NCBI GenBank assembly: GCA_030697365.1
Contig: JAUYQH010000024.1
Span: 1 to 61,251 of the forward strand
Source of the DNA: Novosphingobium sp.
GTDB lineage: Bacteria > Pseudomonadota > Alphaproteobacteria > Sphingomonadales > Sphingomonadaceae
Reading direction: 5' to 3'
DNA: 61,251 nt
In this document: positions 1 to 8,744 of the stretch, in pieces
How the letters are laid out: each line of letters opens with the position of its first letter
Position numbering within the stretch: position 1 is the first letter of the stretch
The notes under the pieces: generated by a model
What the model saw: the letters and a program-made list of their open reading frames with translations, nothing else
Told to the model about the DNA's origin: nothing
Databases searched by the model: none
Position numbers and translations under genes: made by a program

Positions 1-1
1 G

Positions 2-220
2 CAGATGAAGGTCGCGGCGATGGCTGCGAGCATGGGCGGGCATGTCCGTGTCGGACTGGAGGACTCGCTCTGGCTGGGCCGTGGCGAGCTCGCGCCAAGC
101 AACGCCGCGCAGGTCACGAGGGTTCGCCAGATCATCGAAGGGTTGGGGTTGGAAATTGCAAGCCCCTCCGAGGCTCGTGAAATCCTGGCGCTCAAGGGCG
201 GCGACGCGGTGGGCTTCTGA
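2..220 (+). CDS. BKACE family protein, C-terminal fragment cut by the window edge
   Basis: This is the last 72 codons of a beta-keto acid cleavage enzyme (DUF849/BKACE), which condenses a beta-keto acid with acetyl-CoA to give acetoacetate and a new acyl-CoA. The stretch GGHVRVGLEDSLW, followed by the closing LKGGD motif, matches the C-terminus of the complete BKACE at 18107-19033. The Glu in GLED is a family zinc-site residue. Its stop overlaps the next start (TGATG), so the two genes are translationally coupled. The N-terminal zinc His pair and the substrate residues lie outside the window, so substrate class cannot be judged. Confidence 0.9.
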   Translation, partial: QMKVAAMAASMGGHVRVGLEDSLWLGRGELAPSNAAQVTRVRQIIEGLGLEIASPSEAREILALKGGDAVGF

Positions 221-1497
221 TGGCCGGGCCGCTTCCCTTGCTCAGCCAGTTCCGGGCCGAGCCGCAAGCCAACGGACTGGTCCACCTGGTGTTCGACTGC
301 CCCGATCGCTCGATGAACGTGTTCTCGAACGTGGCCATCCATGAACTCGGCGCGTTTGCCGAATGGCTCCATCGCACAGACGTTCGTGGGGTCGTAGTGC
401 GTTCGGGCAAGGCTTCGGGCTTTTGCGCGGGCGCCGATCTGACCGAACTTGGCGTGGCCTATGACATGATCGTCGCCGCGCCCCGGGCCGACCGGTTTGA
501 TATCGCCTTCAACCACTTCTTCCCGCTCAGCCATGCGATCCGCCGCCTGGAAACGGCGGGCAAGCCGGTGGCGGCCGCGATTACGGGAGTCGCGCTTGGC
601 GGCGGCTGCGAATTGACGCTGGGCTGCCACTATCGCGTGCTGACCCAATCTCCGCGCGCCATGCTGGGCCTGCCGGAGTGCGCGGTGGGGCTGCTTCCCG
701 GTGCGGGCGGCACGCAGCGCATGCCGCGCCTGGTCGGGGTCAAGCTGGGCCTCGAAGTGCTGCTGCAGGGCCGCAACCTGACCGGACAGAAGGCGCTGGA
801 AGCCGGGCTGGTTCATGCGGTGGTCGAGGAAGGTGCGGAAGTGGCCGCGGTCGAGGCGTGGCTACTGTCCGATGCTGCCCATGCCACCCAGCCGTGGGAC
901 CTCCCCGGAAACAGGCCGATGGCTCATTCCGACTACGCCCCTGCAATCCGGGCCCATCGCGCGCGCGAACTGGCGCGCATGCTGGGGCACGAACCCGCGC
1001 CGCTGGCGATCCTCGACTGCGTTGAGCTGGGGATGATGCAGCCGATCGACGGCGCAATCCGTTCGGAGATGGCGGTCTTCGCCCGGCTCATCCAGCGCCC
1101 GGAGCCGCGCAACATGATCCGCACGATGTTCCTCGGCAAGCAAGCCGCGGACAAGGCCCGGCGCAGTGGCGGAACCGAGTCTATGGTCGAGACCGCACTC
1201 GTAGGAGCCTCAGCGGCAATCGAAGCCGCCGTGGCGGAGTGTCCGGCCCTGCGAAAGGCAGGATTCTCAGGCGGGAAGGGCGTGACAGCGCCCGTTCAAG
1301 CGGCGGTCGGCGAGGACTACTGGTTCAGATCCCAGCCCGGGCTGCGCGCCGCGATCGAGGGGCTGGCTGTACGGTTCGGGGCACTGGCAGCAAACTTGTC
1401 GGAGGACCAATTGCTCCTGCTCGATCACCTGATCTGCGTCCAGGGCTCGATCCCGGCCTATGTCGGGGGCCTGTCCGGCTTGCGTACGGTGAACTGA
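220..1497 (+). CDS. Long enoyl-CoA hydratase/isomerase (crotonase) with extra C-terminal domain
   Basis: This 425-residue crotonase resembles the hydratase half of FadB/FadJ but has no dehydrogenase half. The oxyanion-hole stretch CAGADL is near residue 71. Both catalytic glutamates are present, in GGGCEL (E131) and in LPECAVGLLPGAGGTQR (E153). Residues from about 250 to 425 form a mainly helical tail that begins like the FadB/FadJ linker (FARLIQRPE) and then diverges. The start overlaps the upstream BKACE stop, so hydration and BKACE cleavage are probably made together. The exact acyl-CoA substrate is unknown. Confidence 0.88.
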   Translation: MAGPLPLLSQFRAEPQANGLVHLVFDCPDRSMNVFSNVAIHELGAFAEWLHRTDVRGVVVRSGKASGFCAGADLTELGVAYDMIVAAPRADRFDIAFNHFFPLSHAIRRLETAGKPVAAAITGVALGGGCELTLGCHYRVLTQSPRAMLGLPECAVGLLPGAGGTQRMPRLVGVKLGLEVLLQGRNLTGQKALEAGLVHAVVEEGAEVAAVEAWLLSDAAHATQPWDLPGNRPMAHSDYAPAIRAHRARELARMLGHEPAPLAILDCVELGMMQPIDGAIRSEMAVFARLIQRPEPRNMIRTMFLGKQAADKARRSGGTESMVETALVGASAAIEAAVAECPALRKAGFSGGKGVTAPVQAAVGEDYWFRSQPGLRAAIEGLAVRFGALAANLSEDQLLLLDHLICVQGSIPAYVGGLSGLRTVN

Positions 1498-1525
1498 CCG
1501 CAACGGCAGGACCAGTCCGCCTGCA

Positions 1526-2047
1526 TTACGCCGACGGCTTCCAATCGGGCGCAGGCAGATCGTCCGGACGGAGTTCGAAGCCGAGAGGACCACACCACAC
1601 CCGGTCCTGCAGCAGGATCGGTCCGCTGTGATCCATGACCAGCGCGTCGAGCGCCGAATCATAAGCTGATCCCTGCGCATCTGCGACCAGCGCAGCGATC
1701 TTCGCCCGCAACTCCCCGGTCGACCGGCGATAATCGGCATCCTCGGCACACGCGCGATCCAGCAAAGACCGCCCCTCGGCGACCAGTGCGTCGAGACCCC
1801 CGCCATCAGCGCCCGCGCGACCCGCCAGAAGCGCGCCGATCGCCACTGCCATGTCGATATAGCGCTGCAGGGTCCCGCGGTAATAGCGGCGCGCGTGGGG
1901 CAAGCGATGCTGCATGAACGACAGCGCCGCGATCGACAGGTGCAGTTGTTCAATCACGTGTGACTCGGCGGATTCCAACGCCGGCAAGACAACTTCTCCA
2001 AGCGCGCGCTGCACCACCTGCAACTGGGTTTCAAACTCCTGGATCAT
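1526..2047 (-). CDS. Conserved hypothetical helical protein coupled to the phosphotransferase
   Basis: I do not recognise a named family in this 173-residue, mostly helical and acidic protein. There is no signal peptide or membrane segment. Its ATG overlaps the stop of the upstream phosphotransferase (ATGA), making it the last gene of the minus-strand SDR operon. The tight coupling suggests it works with the phosphotransferase, perhaps as a partner subunit, but that is inference. It converges on the crotonase gene with only 28 bases between stops. Confidence 0.8.
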   Translation of the reverse strand: MIQEFETQLQVVQRALGEVVLPALESAESHVIEQLHLSIAALSFMQHRLPHARRYYRGTLQRYIDMAVAIGALLAGRAGADGGGLDALVAEGRSLLDRACAEDADYRRSTGELRAKIAALVADAQGSAYDSALDALVMDHSGPILLQDRVWCGPLGFELRPDDLPAPDWKPSA

Positions 2048-3279
2048 GACGTCACGCTCCGGAAAAAGTCGCGCAGTTCAGACAAGGCGAGGTAGCCCAT
2101 CCCGGAGACGTGGTTGAGCAACACGTCCTGGTGGGTCGCCGCGCAGCGCGCTGCGCGTGCCGATGCCGCCAGCAGCAGCACCGACACGAGGTAACGATTG
2201 AACACCCCAAAATACTTGAGGCGCTTGGGATCGACCGGCAGACCCGACGCCCGTTCATAGGCGGCGAACAGCTCGGCCTCGGGCATCATGCCCGAAACGA
2301 GGGCCGTTTTGTCATCCTCGGCATAGTGCTGGAAAATCGGCAGAGCCGCATATGTCAGGTCCTGATGGCGATCCCCCAGCACCGCACCTTCCCAGTCGAG
2401 CCAGGCGGTTATCTCGCCACTCTGCTCATCGAACAGGAAATTGCCACTACGATAATCGCCGTGGACGATCGACGCGTGATCGATCGGCGGGGCGTTGCGG
2501 ATCAGCCATTTGTAGACGACCGCCATTACCGGTTCGTCTTCGACGCGATCCTCTTCCCATATCCGGCGGGCGGCGTTGACTTGCCGGATCACCGACGCAT
2601 TCGACCCTACGACCGGGCGTTCGAAGCTGGCAAGAACCGGTCGCTCGCCGATCGGCAAGTTGTGGATCCGCGCGAGATAGTCGATGAACTGCGGTGCCAG
2701 CTTCGCGCGAAGCGCAGGACCGTAGTTCTGGCCCAACCCGGTCACCTTGCCCGCATCGTGCGACGGTTTGGCCGAGCCGGTGGCAAAGCCATAGATCATC
2801 GCCGGGTAGGGCAGGAACGTCGCGTCGGGGTCCATCCAGTAGGCATGCGGCACCGGCACCGTGCCCTCGACCGCGCGGATCACCTCGAATTCGCGGCGGC
2901 GGCTGGATTCGGTGACCGAGGCCGCGGGCTCCATCCGCAACACCATGGGTGTCATGACCAGCGATCCGGGCTCACCCCCCTCGCCGCGCCAGTGCAGGTC
3001 GAACAGCATCTGCAACTTCGACGCGCCCCCCGAAAGCCAGCGGGCCTCTTCGACCCAGACATCGTAGCCCACCCGGTCGGCAATCAGGCGCTCGACACCG
3101 TGGATCAGCGTTTCGAGCGGAACCGCCTGGAACGATGGCCCGTTGCGGCGACGCATCTTGCGCGTCAGCACCACATCGACTTCCGCTTCGGTCGGGAAGC
3201 GAGCGCGAACCTGCTCGATGAACGCATCGCTGGGATGCCGCCTGATATCTTCGTCCGTCATAGTGTCGCGCATCGTCAT
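2044..3279 (-). CDS. APH-type phosphotransferase family protein
   Basis: This 411-residue protein has the aminoglycoside/acyl-CoA-type kinase fold seen beside acyl-CoA dehydrogenases (ACAD10/11-like). The catalytic loop HGDYRSGN is at residues 273-280 and the metal-binding DWE at 295-297. Proteins of this sort in catabolic clusters are thought to phosphorylate hydroxylated intermediates such as 4-hydroxyacyl-CoA, to allow elimination or isomerisation; the substrate here is unknown. I chose the ATG at 3279 because AGGA lies about eight bases upstream and because an earlier in-frame ATG at 3357 would run deep into the preceding gene. Confidence 0.87.
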   Translation of the reverse strand: MTMRDTMTDEDIRRHPSDAFIEQVRARFPTEAEVDVVLTRKMRRRNGPSFQAVPLETLIHGVERLIADRVGYDVWVEEARWLSGGASKLQMLFDLHWRGEGGEPGSLVMTPMVLRMEPAASVTESSRRREFEVIRAVEGTVPVPHAYWMDPDATFLPYPAMIYGFATGSAKPSHDAGKVTGLGQNYGPALRAKLAPQFIDYLARIHNLPIGERPVLASFERPVVGSNASVIRQVNAARRIWEEDRVEDEPVMAVVYKWLIRNAPPIDHASIVHGDYRSGNFLFDEQSGEITAWLDWEGAVLGDRHQDLTYAALPIFQHYAEDDKTALVSGMMPEAELFAAYERASGLPVDPKRLKYFGVFNRYLVSVLLLAASARAARCAATHQDVLLNHVSGMGYLALSELRDFFRSVTS

Positions 3280-3295
3280 CCCGCTGTCCTGTCGA

Positions 3296-4267
3296 TCATG
3301 TGTCGTGCCTGTCGGCCATGCCCCGCGAAAGGAACGCAAGGCCGGCAAAATCGGCAATGTGGCTGTATCCGGTGCGCGATCCGCTTTCCCAGCGCATCAG
3401 AGTCTGGAAGGCCGCGCTGGACGGGTTGAAATTGTACCACGGCGCGGCCGCGACGGTCGTGCCCACCGCTTCATAGCAATTGCCGCGATCGTCTTCGAAC
3501 TCGACCTCTGCCCGCGTGACCAGCATGTCGAACCGCTGCGCGCGCATCGTCGCCCTGACGATCGGCCGACGCTCGCCGTCGATGGCCAGAAAGCCGAAGT
3601 TGAACGGCCCGTAGACCACTTCCTTGTTGTCGAAGTTTAGCCCGAGAACCAGAAAGGCACCAAGGTCTTCGCCCAGGTTGATATGGACCCAGGTTGCCGC
3701 CTTGCTGCCCCAATCCTTGCGCGGTCCCCAGCTCTTGTCCATGCCGTCGATGCAGTCGATCCGGTAATCGCGGCCGTGCAATGAAAGGGTGCCCGTCACC
3801 CTGCCCTTGCTTTCCATGTGCCCGGTGTTCCACCCGTCGTAGCCCGCGACCTTGGCCGAACCGATCAGCGGATTTTCATTCGCGTCATGCGGATCGAAGG
3901 GATCGCAGACCGCCTTGAACGCCACGTCCAGCGAACAATTTCCATCCAGAGACTGGTACTGGAAGGCGCATTCGCGCGCGCTCAGCGCCTTGAACGAAAG
4001 TCCGTTGTCGAGCGTGAAGTCATCGAAGCGTTCGGGGCACGGCAGGTGCATCTGGGCGTCGTTGTGTTCGATTTGCCAGGGATGCAGGCTCAACCCCTTG
4101 TGGATCTCGATCGAGCTGTGACAAATGCCCAGGTTGGGCCGGGCCAAGGTATAGAGATTGCCGCTGATCCCGGCCTCGGGCACCGAGAAGATCAGGAACA
4201 GCGTTTCTGTCCACAGCTTGTCGTCCGGGTCGCACGGATGGAAGGCAAAATCGGCTGCCGTAATCAT
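3296..4267 (-). CDS. DUF7064/DUF7065-type lipocalin-like protein
   Basis: This 323-residue protein resembles the AttH/hydroxyneurosporene-synthase-like (now DUF7065-DUF7064) proteins that often sit in sphingomonad and actinobacterial catabolic clusters. The most telling stretch is GMDKSWGPRKDWG near residue 180. There is no signal peptide, so it is probably cytosolic. It lies between the SDR (25 bases) and the phosphotransferase (16 bases) in one operon. A role in hydration or binding of a hydrophobic intermediate is possible by analogy; no catalytic residues can be assigned. Confidence 0.75.
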   Translation of the reverse strand: MITAADFAFHPCDPDDKLWTETLFLIFSVPEAGISGNLYTLARPNLGICHSSIEIHKGLSLHPWQIEHNDAQMHLPCPERFDDFTLDNGLSFKALSARECAFQYQSLDGNCSLDVAFKAVCDPFDPHDANENPLIGSAKVAGYDGWNTGHMESKGRVTGTLSLHGRDYRIDCIDGMDKSWGPRKDWGSKAATWVHINLGEDLGAFLVLGLNFDNKEVVYGPFNFGFLAIDGERRPIVRATMRAQRFDMLVTRAEVEFEDDRGNCYEAVGTTVAAAPWYNFNPSSAAFQTLMRWESGSRTGYSHIADFAGLAFLSRGMADRHDT

Positions 4268-4292
4268 CGTTTGCGCTCCGCGTGTGGCCCGG

Positions 4293-5039
4293 TCAGCACG
4301 CTGTCATGCCGCCATCGATGACGTGTTCCATCCCGGTGACGAAGGACGATTCGTCCGACGCAAGGAAGACCACAAGCGGCGAAATCTCGTCCGCCTCGGC
4401 GAACCGTCCGAGCGGGATGGCCGAAGCCGCACCGCCGCCGTCCTCGTCGGTCGCCGCCACCATCATCGGCGTCTTGACGTAGCCCGGATGGACCGAATTG
4501 GCGCGGATGTTGTGCGCGCCATATTCGACCGCCACTTGCTTGGTCATCCCGCGGACTGCGAACTTGCTGCCGGCATATGCCAGGTTGGGCGTGCCGACGT
4601 TGGCGACCATTCCCGAGATCGAAGAAATGTTGACGATCGAGCCCCCGCCCAGGGCCAGCATCGATGGCAAAACCGCCTGCATCCCCAGGAACACACCCGT
4701 CTGGTTGACCGCGCAAACATGGACGAAATCGGCTTCCGCAATGTCCGCGGTCTTGGCTACCGGGCCGATGATCCCGGCGTTGTTGACGAGCACGTTGATC
4801 GGGCCAAACCGCGCCTCGCCTGCGGCGACAACCGCGGCCCAGCCCGCAGCGCTGGCAACATCGTGGCGGACGAACAGCGCATCGCTTCCCAGTGCCTGGG
4901 CCAGCGCCGCACCCGCGACCTCATTGATATCGGTCAGGATGACCTTGGCACCTTCGGCGACGAAGGCCTTGGCATGAGCCTCGCCCATGCCCTGCGAGGC
5001 TCCCGTGATCACGGCAACTTTGCCAGAAAGTCTTCCCAT
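4293..5039 (-). CDS. Short-chain dehydrogenase/reductase
   Basis: This is a classical 248-residue SDR. TGASQGMG (12-19) binds the cofactor, Asp37 at the end of the second strand (LTDIN) favours NAD(H), NNAG is at 86-89, and the catalytic Ser (ISS), Tyr155 and Lys159 (YAGSK) are intact. It would oxidise a secondary alcohol or reduce a ketone, which fits feeding a ketone to the Baeyer-Villiger enzyme of this cluster. The ATG at 5039 is preceded by GGAGAGGT. It is the first gene of the minus operon and has a strong predicted promoter with overlapping operators. Confidence 0.92.
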   Translation of the reverse strand: MGRLSGKVAVITGASQGMGEAHAKAFVAEGAKVILTDINEVAGAALAQALGSDALFVRHDVASAAGWAAVVAAGEARFGPINVLVNNAGIIGPVAKTADIAEADFVHVCAVNQTGVFLGMQAVLPSMLALGGGSIVNISSISGMVANVGTPNLAYAGSKFAVRGMTKQVAVEYGAHNIRANSVHPGYVKTPMMVAATDEDGGGAASAIPLGRFAEADEISPLVVFLASDESSFVTGMEHVIDGGMTAC

Positions 5040-5141
5040 GGCACCTCTCCATATTCTATCCTGGGCGTAACGCGGATTGGTAGGCCGTCGGGTCACCCCG
5101 CTACAAGCATGGCTTCGGCCATCGGACCGCCGCTCGCCACT

Positions 5142-5159
5142 GTCCACGCTCGCGTTGAT
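5142..5159. promoter_or_regulatory. Putative TetR operator, copy 1
   Basis: GTCCAC-GCTCGC-GTTGAT is an imperfect inverted repeat with a six-base spacer. It has the same architecture as the copies at 5181-5198 and 6108-6125, with one changed base in the left arm relative to GTCAAC. It overlaps the -10 box of the SDR promoter. Confidence 0.5.
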
Positions 5160-5185
5160 TATCGGCTATCGCAAGGCTTTGTCAA
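5157..5185 (-). promoter_or_regulatory. Predicted sigma-70 promoter of the SDR operon
   Basis: Read on the minus strand, TTGACA (5185-5180) is followed after exactly 17 bases by ATAATC (5162-5157). The -35 box lies mostly inside operator copy 2 and the -10 box overlaps operator copy 1, the layout expected for repression by the divergent TetR protein. This gives a leader of about 110 bases before the SDR start. No transcription start is known. Confidence 0.65.
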
Positions 5186-5198
5186 CATTTGCGTTGAT
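5181..5198. promoter_or_regulatory. Putative TetR operator, copy 2
   Basis: GTCAAC-ATTTGC-GTTGAT is an inverted repeat with a six-base spacer in the 252-base region between the SDR and tetR. It overlaps most of the SDR -35 box and lies 39 bases from copy 1 (start to start). A weak tetR promoter (TTGATC at 5194-5199, CAGATT at 5217-5222) also overlaps it, so autoregulation is likely. Confidence 0.6.
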
Positions 5199-5291
5199 CA
5201 ATCGGCTCGCCTTTGGCAGATTGCCGCTTAACCGGACTTCGACTCTCGCTTGTCCGCCAGTCGGCATCAGTTTTGGAAAGACTCCGCAGTC

Positions 5292-5945
5292 ATGAAGAAG
5301 GTCAGCGGCATCGGTAAGCGGCGGGTTGCAGCGGAAGAAGAGTCGAGCGAGATTTACAAAACACGCCGCGGGGAAATCGCCACTGCCGCGACCCGCGTGT
5401 TTAATCGCATGGGACTCCAGCGCGCCACCCTCAAGGCCGTAGCCGACGAAATGGGCGTCGATCGAGCGTCCCTCTACTATTATGTGTCTTCAAAGGAAGC
5501 CCTGTTCGATGAGGTCGTAAAGACTGTCGTCAAACGAAATCTTGAGATTACAAAAATGATTTGCGCAAGCGATTTGAGCCCAGGACGAAAGCTTCGCGAT
5601 CTTATTTGCACACTTATGACGTCGTACGGCGAGCATTATCCCGTATTTTATATCTATATTCGCGAAAACCTGAGCCACGTCGATGAATCACGCTCAGACT
5701 GGTCGCGCGAAATGCGCGTCCTGAACCGCCAGACGACCGAGGCGATCATCGCGATCATCGAGCAAGGCTATGCCGACAAGAGCTTCCGCAACGTCGGCTC
5801 CGCCCGCGTGGTTGCCTATGGCGTACTGGGCGTGGTCGGCTGGACCCATCGCTGGTTTCGCCCGGGTCAGACCGAGGTCAGCGCCGAGGAAGTCGGCAAG
5901 ATTTACGCCGAAATGATCCTGGCGGGTATCGAATCACCCTACTGA
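5292..5945 (+). CDS. TetR/AcrR family transcriptional regulator
   Basis: This 217-residue regulator has an N-terminal helix-turn-helix at about residues 46-66 (ATLKAVADEMGVDRASLYYY) and a variable ligand-binding half, usual for a TetR dimer. It is transcribed divergently from the SDR operon and lies upstream of the TonB receptor. Three copies of one inverted repeat sit at those promoters, so it probably represses both until a pathway intermediate (often an acyl-CoA) binds. The middle of the gene is less G+C-rich than its neighbours. The start at 5292 puts the usual 20-30 residue tail before the HTH. Confidence 0.92.
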   Translation: MKKVSGIGKRRVAAEEESSEIYKTRRGEIATAATRVFNRMGLQRATLKAVADEMGVDRASLYYYVSSKEALFDEVVKTVVKRNLEITKMICASDLSPGRKLRDLICTLMTSYGEHYPVFYIYIRENLSHVDESRSDWSREMRVLNRQTTEAIIAIIEQGYADKSFRNVGSARVVAYGVLGVVGWTHRWFRPGQTEVSAEEVGKIYAEMILAGIESPY

Positions 5946-6107
5946 GAAGATTTGGTCGACACTGGCGTTGCCTGACGATTGCTTACGTGGCCCTACCTGT
6001 GTCGCCGCGTTCCTCCGCCCACGCAAACGGTTGGGTCCATGTTTGTTATTAATATCAAGTATATAGCCATGTGCGCTAGCCACGCAGGCTCCGGCGCCGC
6101 TTTGTTT
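5946..6107. other. Non-coding stretch upstream of the receptor promoter
   Basis: This is part of a 381-base gap between tetR and the receptor gene. It contains an AT-rich patch at about 6041-6068 that could act as an UP element. I see no ORF with a ribosome site and no tRNA or terminator hairpin with a T-run. Confidence 0.5.
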
Positions 6108-6125
6108 GTCAACTAGGGTGTTGAC
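6108..6125. promoter_or_regulatory. Putative TetR operator, copy 3, at the TonB receptor promoter
   Basis: GTCAAC-TAGGGT-GTTGAC is a perfect inverted repeat of six-base arms with a six-base spacer, the best of the three copies. It covers the TTGACG that would be the -35 box (6121-6126); a weak -10-like TATAGC follows at 6142-6147 with a short 15-base spacer. An 11-base ATCAACGCGAG at 6128-6138 is the exact reverse complement of 5149-5159 next to copy 1. Confidence 0.65.
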
Positions 6126-6326
6126 GGATCAACGCGAGTGTTATAGCTTTGCAGAGAACTTGAGTCGGGGGTCGGTAACCGGCGTATTTGCGGAGGTTCG
6201 CCGTCATGGGGCACTCGCAAAATTCGCCTGCGCCGATCATCGGTTCAAGAGCCGGTCAGGCCCATTTCAGGGGTGGCCCGACGCGCGCTCAATGATCCAA
6301 TAATAGTTACCTTGGGAGAGAATGAG

Positions 6327-8717
6327 ATGTCCAAGCAGAGCGTTGGCCTTGCGTCCGCAATGACCGTCCTCGCGCTATTGAACTCGACCACGGCACTGGC
6401 CCAGGCCGCCGGGGATGAGGTCGCAGCAAGCACTGACGGTGATATCATCGTGACCGCGCAGCGCCGGTCGGAAACCTTGGAGCGGACTCCCGTCGCGATA
6501 TCGGTGTTGAGCGCAGACACGCTGGCCAAGCAGGCGATCGTGACGGAATCCGATCTTCAGATCGCGAGCCCCGGCCTGACCATCCGCGCGGGATACAATT
6601 CGAACCAGCTGAACTATGCCCTGCGCGGCCAGTCGCTCGACGCTTTCAGCGATACCCGCCCGGGCGTCTTGCCTTACTTCAACGAAATCCAGCTCGATGG
6701 GGTCGGCGGCGGCTCGTCGGCGTTCTACGACCTCCAGTCGATTCAGGTCTTGAAGGGGCCTCAGGGCACGCTGTTCGGCCGGAATTCCACCGGTGGCGCG
6801 GTCCTTTTCACATCGGTCAAGCCCGATGACACGTTCGGCGGTTACGTCAGCGGTCGGCTTGGAAACTACAAGTCGCGCCAGCTCGAAGGCGCCATCAACG
6901 TACCGCTCGCGGGCGACACTGCCCTGGCCCGCGTTGCCGGCTTTTACGAGAAGCGGGACGGGTATCAAAAGAACCTGTTCACCGGTAAGCGCGCCGGCAA
7001 CGTCGATCGCTATGGCCTTCGCGGCAGCCTGACCCTCAACCTGTCGGACACGATCAAGAACGACCTGGTGGTCGATTATCTCCACTCGGATGGCAACAGC
7101 CTCTCCGGTCTGATCGACAGCCTGGAACCGACCGGTCTGATCCCGCTGATCGCACTCACAAACTTCGGCAATCAACCGCAGTACAACTTCCTGATCAACG
7201 CCTTCACCGGGGGCGCGGCAGGATGCAATGCCACCACCAACAACTGCGCCGCGCGGTTCGCTGCCGCCAACCCCAAGCTCGATCCAGGCGGCATAGCTTC
7301 CTTCCTGGCGACCCAGAAAGCCCGTGGCCCCTACAAGATCGAATCCGACGGTCCGGCCCGGTATCGCGGGCGCAACATCATCGTTTCCAACATCACGTCG
7401 ATCGATGTTGGCGACGACACCAAAATTCGTAATATCCTGGGCTACACCTATCTCAAGAACGGTATTGCGGGCGACATCGACGGCTCGGCCTTCCCCATCG
7501 ACGACAATGGCACTGGCGGCAAGAACGACAACACCCGCCAGTATTCGGAAGAATTGCAGCTGGTCGGCAAGGCTTTCGACGGCAACCTCGATTATGTCGT
7601 CGGCGGGTTTATTTCGCACGAGACCAATGTGAACGTGACCACCAGCAGGCTGCTGCAGTTCCCGCCGCTGGGACTGGTAACGAATTACAACAAGCTCACC
7701 ACGCGCGACATGTACGCGGGATATGGCCAGGGCACCTACAATCTCAGCGAGGCAACCGGCCTCGAAGGCCTCGGCATCACGATCGGCGCGCGCTACACGC
7801 ATGAAAAGATCAGGTTCGAGACACTGCCTGCCGACACGGCCTTCCAGGAACCGCCCGCTTTGCGCGCGACTTTCGATTTCGACCAGCAGAAGTCCTATGG
7901 CAACGTCAGCTGGACACTTGGCATCCAGCAGCAGATCAATCCTGGTCTGCTGGTTTATGTCGCTTCGCGCCGGAGCTACAAGAATGGCGGCTACAACGGC
8001 ATCCAGAACCCCGTACCATTGCCGGGGTCGCAGGGTGGCAACGGATACGCGCGAGAGACGCTGACCGACGCGGAAATCGGGCTGAAGTATCGCGGCCAGG
8101 TTGGCAGCATCCCCACCCAGTTCAATATTGCCGGGTATCAAAGCTGGATCAAGGACGGGCAACGCGTCGCCTATACGCTGCTTGGTTCGAACCCGGCCGC
8201 GGTAACCGTCAACGTCCCTCGTTCGAAGGTTACCGGATTCGAATTCGATGGATCGATCCGTCCGACATCGTGGTTCACGCTGGGCGGGTCGCTCAACTAT
8301 ACCGATGCGCGCTTCACCGACAGCCTTGTCTCGATTGGCGGCGCTCCGCCGGTCCTGTTCGGCACTTATCCAGATACCCCGGAATGGTCAGGCAATGTTT
8401 TCGGCGAGGTCGAGGTTCCAGTCAGCAATTCCATCACCGTAAGTCTGCGTTCGGACCTTTATTCGCAGTCGTCCTTCTTCTTCGCGTCGACCGGCAATCG
8501 CAGCCCGGGCGCGCAAGTCGATGGCTACACGCTGGTCAACTTCCGCGTCGGTCTCGCCGACGACGACGCCGGCTGGTCGCTTTCGGCCAATCTCAAGAAT
8601 GCGTTCGACCGCGTCTATTTTGTCGGCGGCATCGCGACCGGCGAACTGTTCCAGTTCAACACGGCGGTTCCCGGCGCGCCGCGGACGTTCATGGTCGAAG
8701 CGCGCTACAAGTTCTGA
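6327..8717 (+). CDS. TonB-dependent outer membrane receptor
   Basis: This 796-residue receptor is likely to import a hydrophobic substrate of the cluster across the outer membrane. It has a signal peptide ending near TALAQA, a TonB-box region (DIIVTAQRR), an N-terminal plug with LKGPQGTLFGRNSTGGAV, and a beta-barrel ending in aromatic Phe (ARYKF). The start at 6327 follows GGGAGAG; an earlier in-frame ATG lacks a signal-peptide context. It is the first plus-strand gene after the operator copy at 6108. Receptors of this type in sphingomonads are often linked to aromatic, terpenoid or steroid catabolism. Confidence 0.95.
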   Translation: MSKQSVGLASAMTVLALLNSTTALAQAAGDEVAASTDGDIIVTAQRRSETLERTPVAISVLSADTLAKQAIVTESDLQIASPGLTIRAGYNSNQLNYALRGQSLDAFSDTRPGVLPYFNEIQLDGVGGGSSAFYDLQSIQVLKGPQGTLFGRNSTGGAVLFTSVKPDDTFGGYVSGRLGNYKSRQLEGAINVPLAGDTALARVAGFYEKRDGYQKNLFTGKRAGNVDRYGLRGSLTLNLSDTIKNDLVVDYLHSDGNSLSGLIDSLEPTGLIPLIALTNFGNQPQYNFLINAFTGGAAGCNATTNNCAARFAAANPKLDPGGIASFLATQKARGPYKIESDGPARYRGRNIIVSNITSIDVGDDTKIRNILGYTYLKNGIAGDIDGSAFPIDDNGTGGKNDNTRQYSEELQLVGKAFDGNLDYVVGGFISHETNVNVTTSRLLQFPPLGLVTNYNKLTTRDMYAGYGQGTYNLSEATGLEGLGITIGARYTHEKIRFETLPADTAFQEPPALRATFDFDQQKSYGNVSWTLGIQQQINPGLLVYVASRRSYKNGGYNGIQNPVPLPGSQGGNGYARETLTDAEIGLKYRGQVGSIPTQFNIAGYQSWIKDGQRVAYTLLGSNPAAVTVNVPRSKVTGFEFDGSIRPTSWFTLGGSLNYTDARFTDSLVSIGGAPPVLFGTYPDTPEWSGNVFGEVEVPVSNSITVSLRSDLYSQSSFFFASTGNRSPGAQVDGYTLVNFRVGLADDDAGWSLSANLKNAFDRVYFVGGIATGELFQFNTAVPGAPRTFMVEARYKF

Positions 8718-8744
8718 GGAGCGGTTGAGACGGTAATTTGAAGA

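Noticed and set aside
3280..3357. Longer start for the phosphotransferase
   Set aside because: It would overlap the end of the DUF7064-type gene by about 60 bases and lacks the AGGA that precedes the ATG at 3279.
5040..5147. Longer start for the SDR
   Set aside because: The added residues precede the conserved SDR start and run into the operator region; GGAGAGGT marks the ATG at 5039.
6375..8162. 595-codon open frame antisense to the TonB receptor
   Set aside because: It has no ribosome site or recognisable domain and mirrors the receptor codons; long antisense frames are expected in G+C-rich genes.
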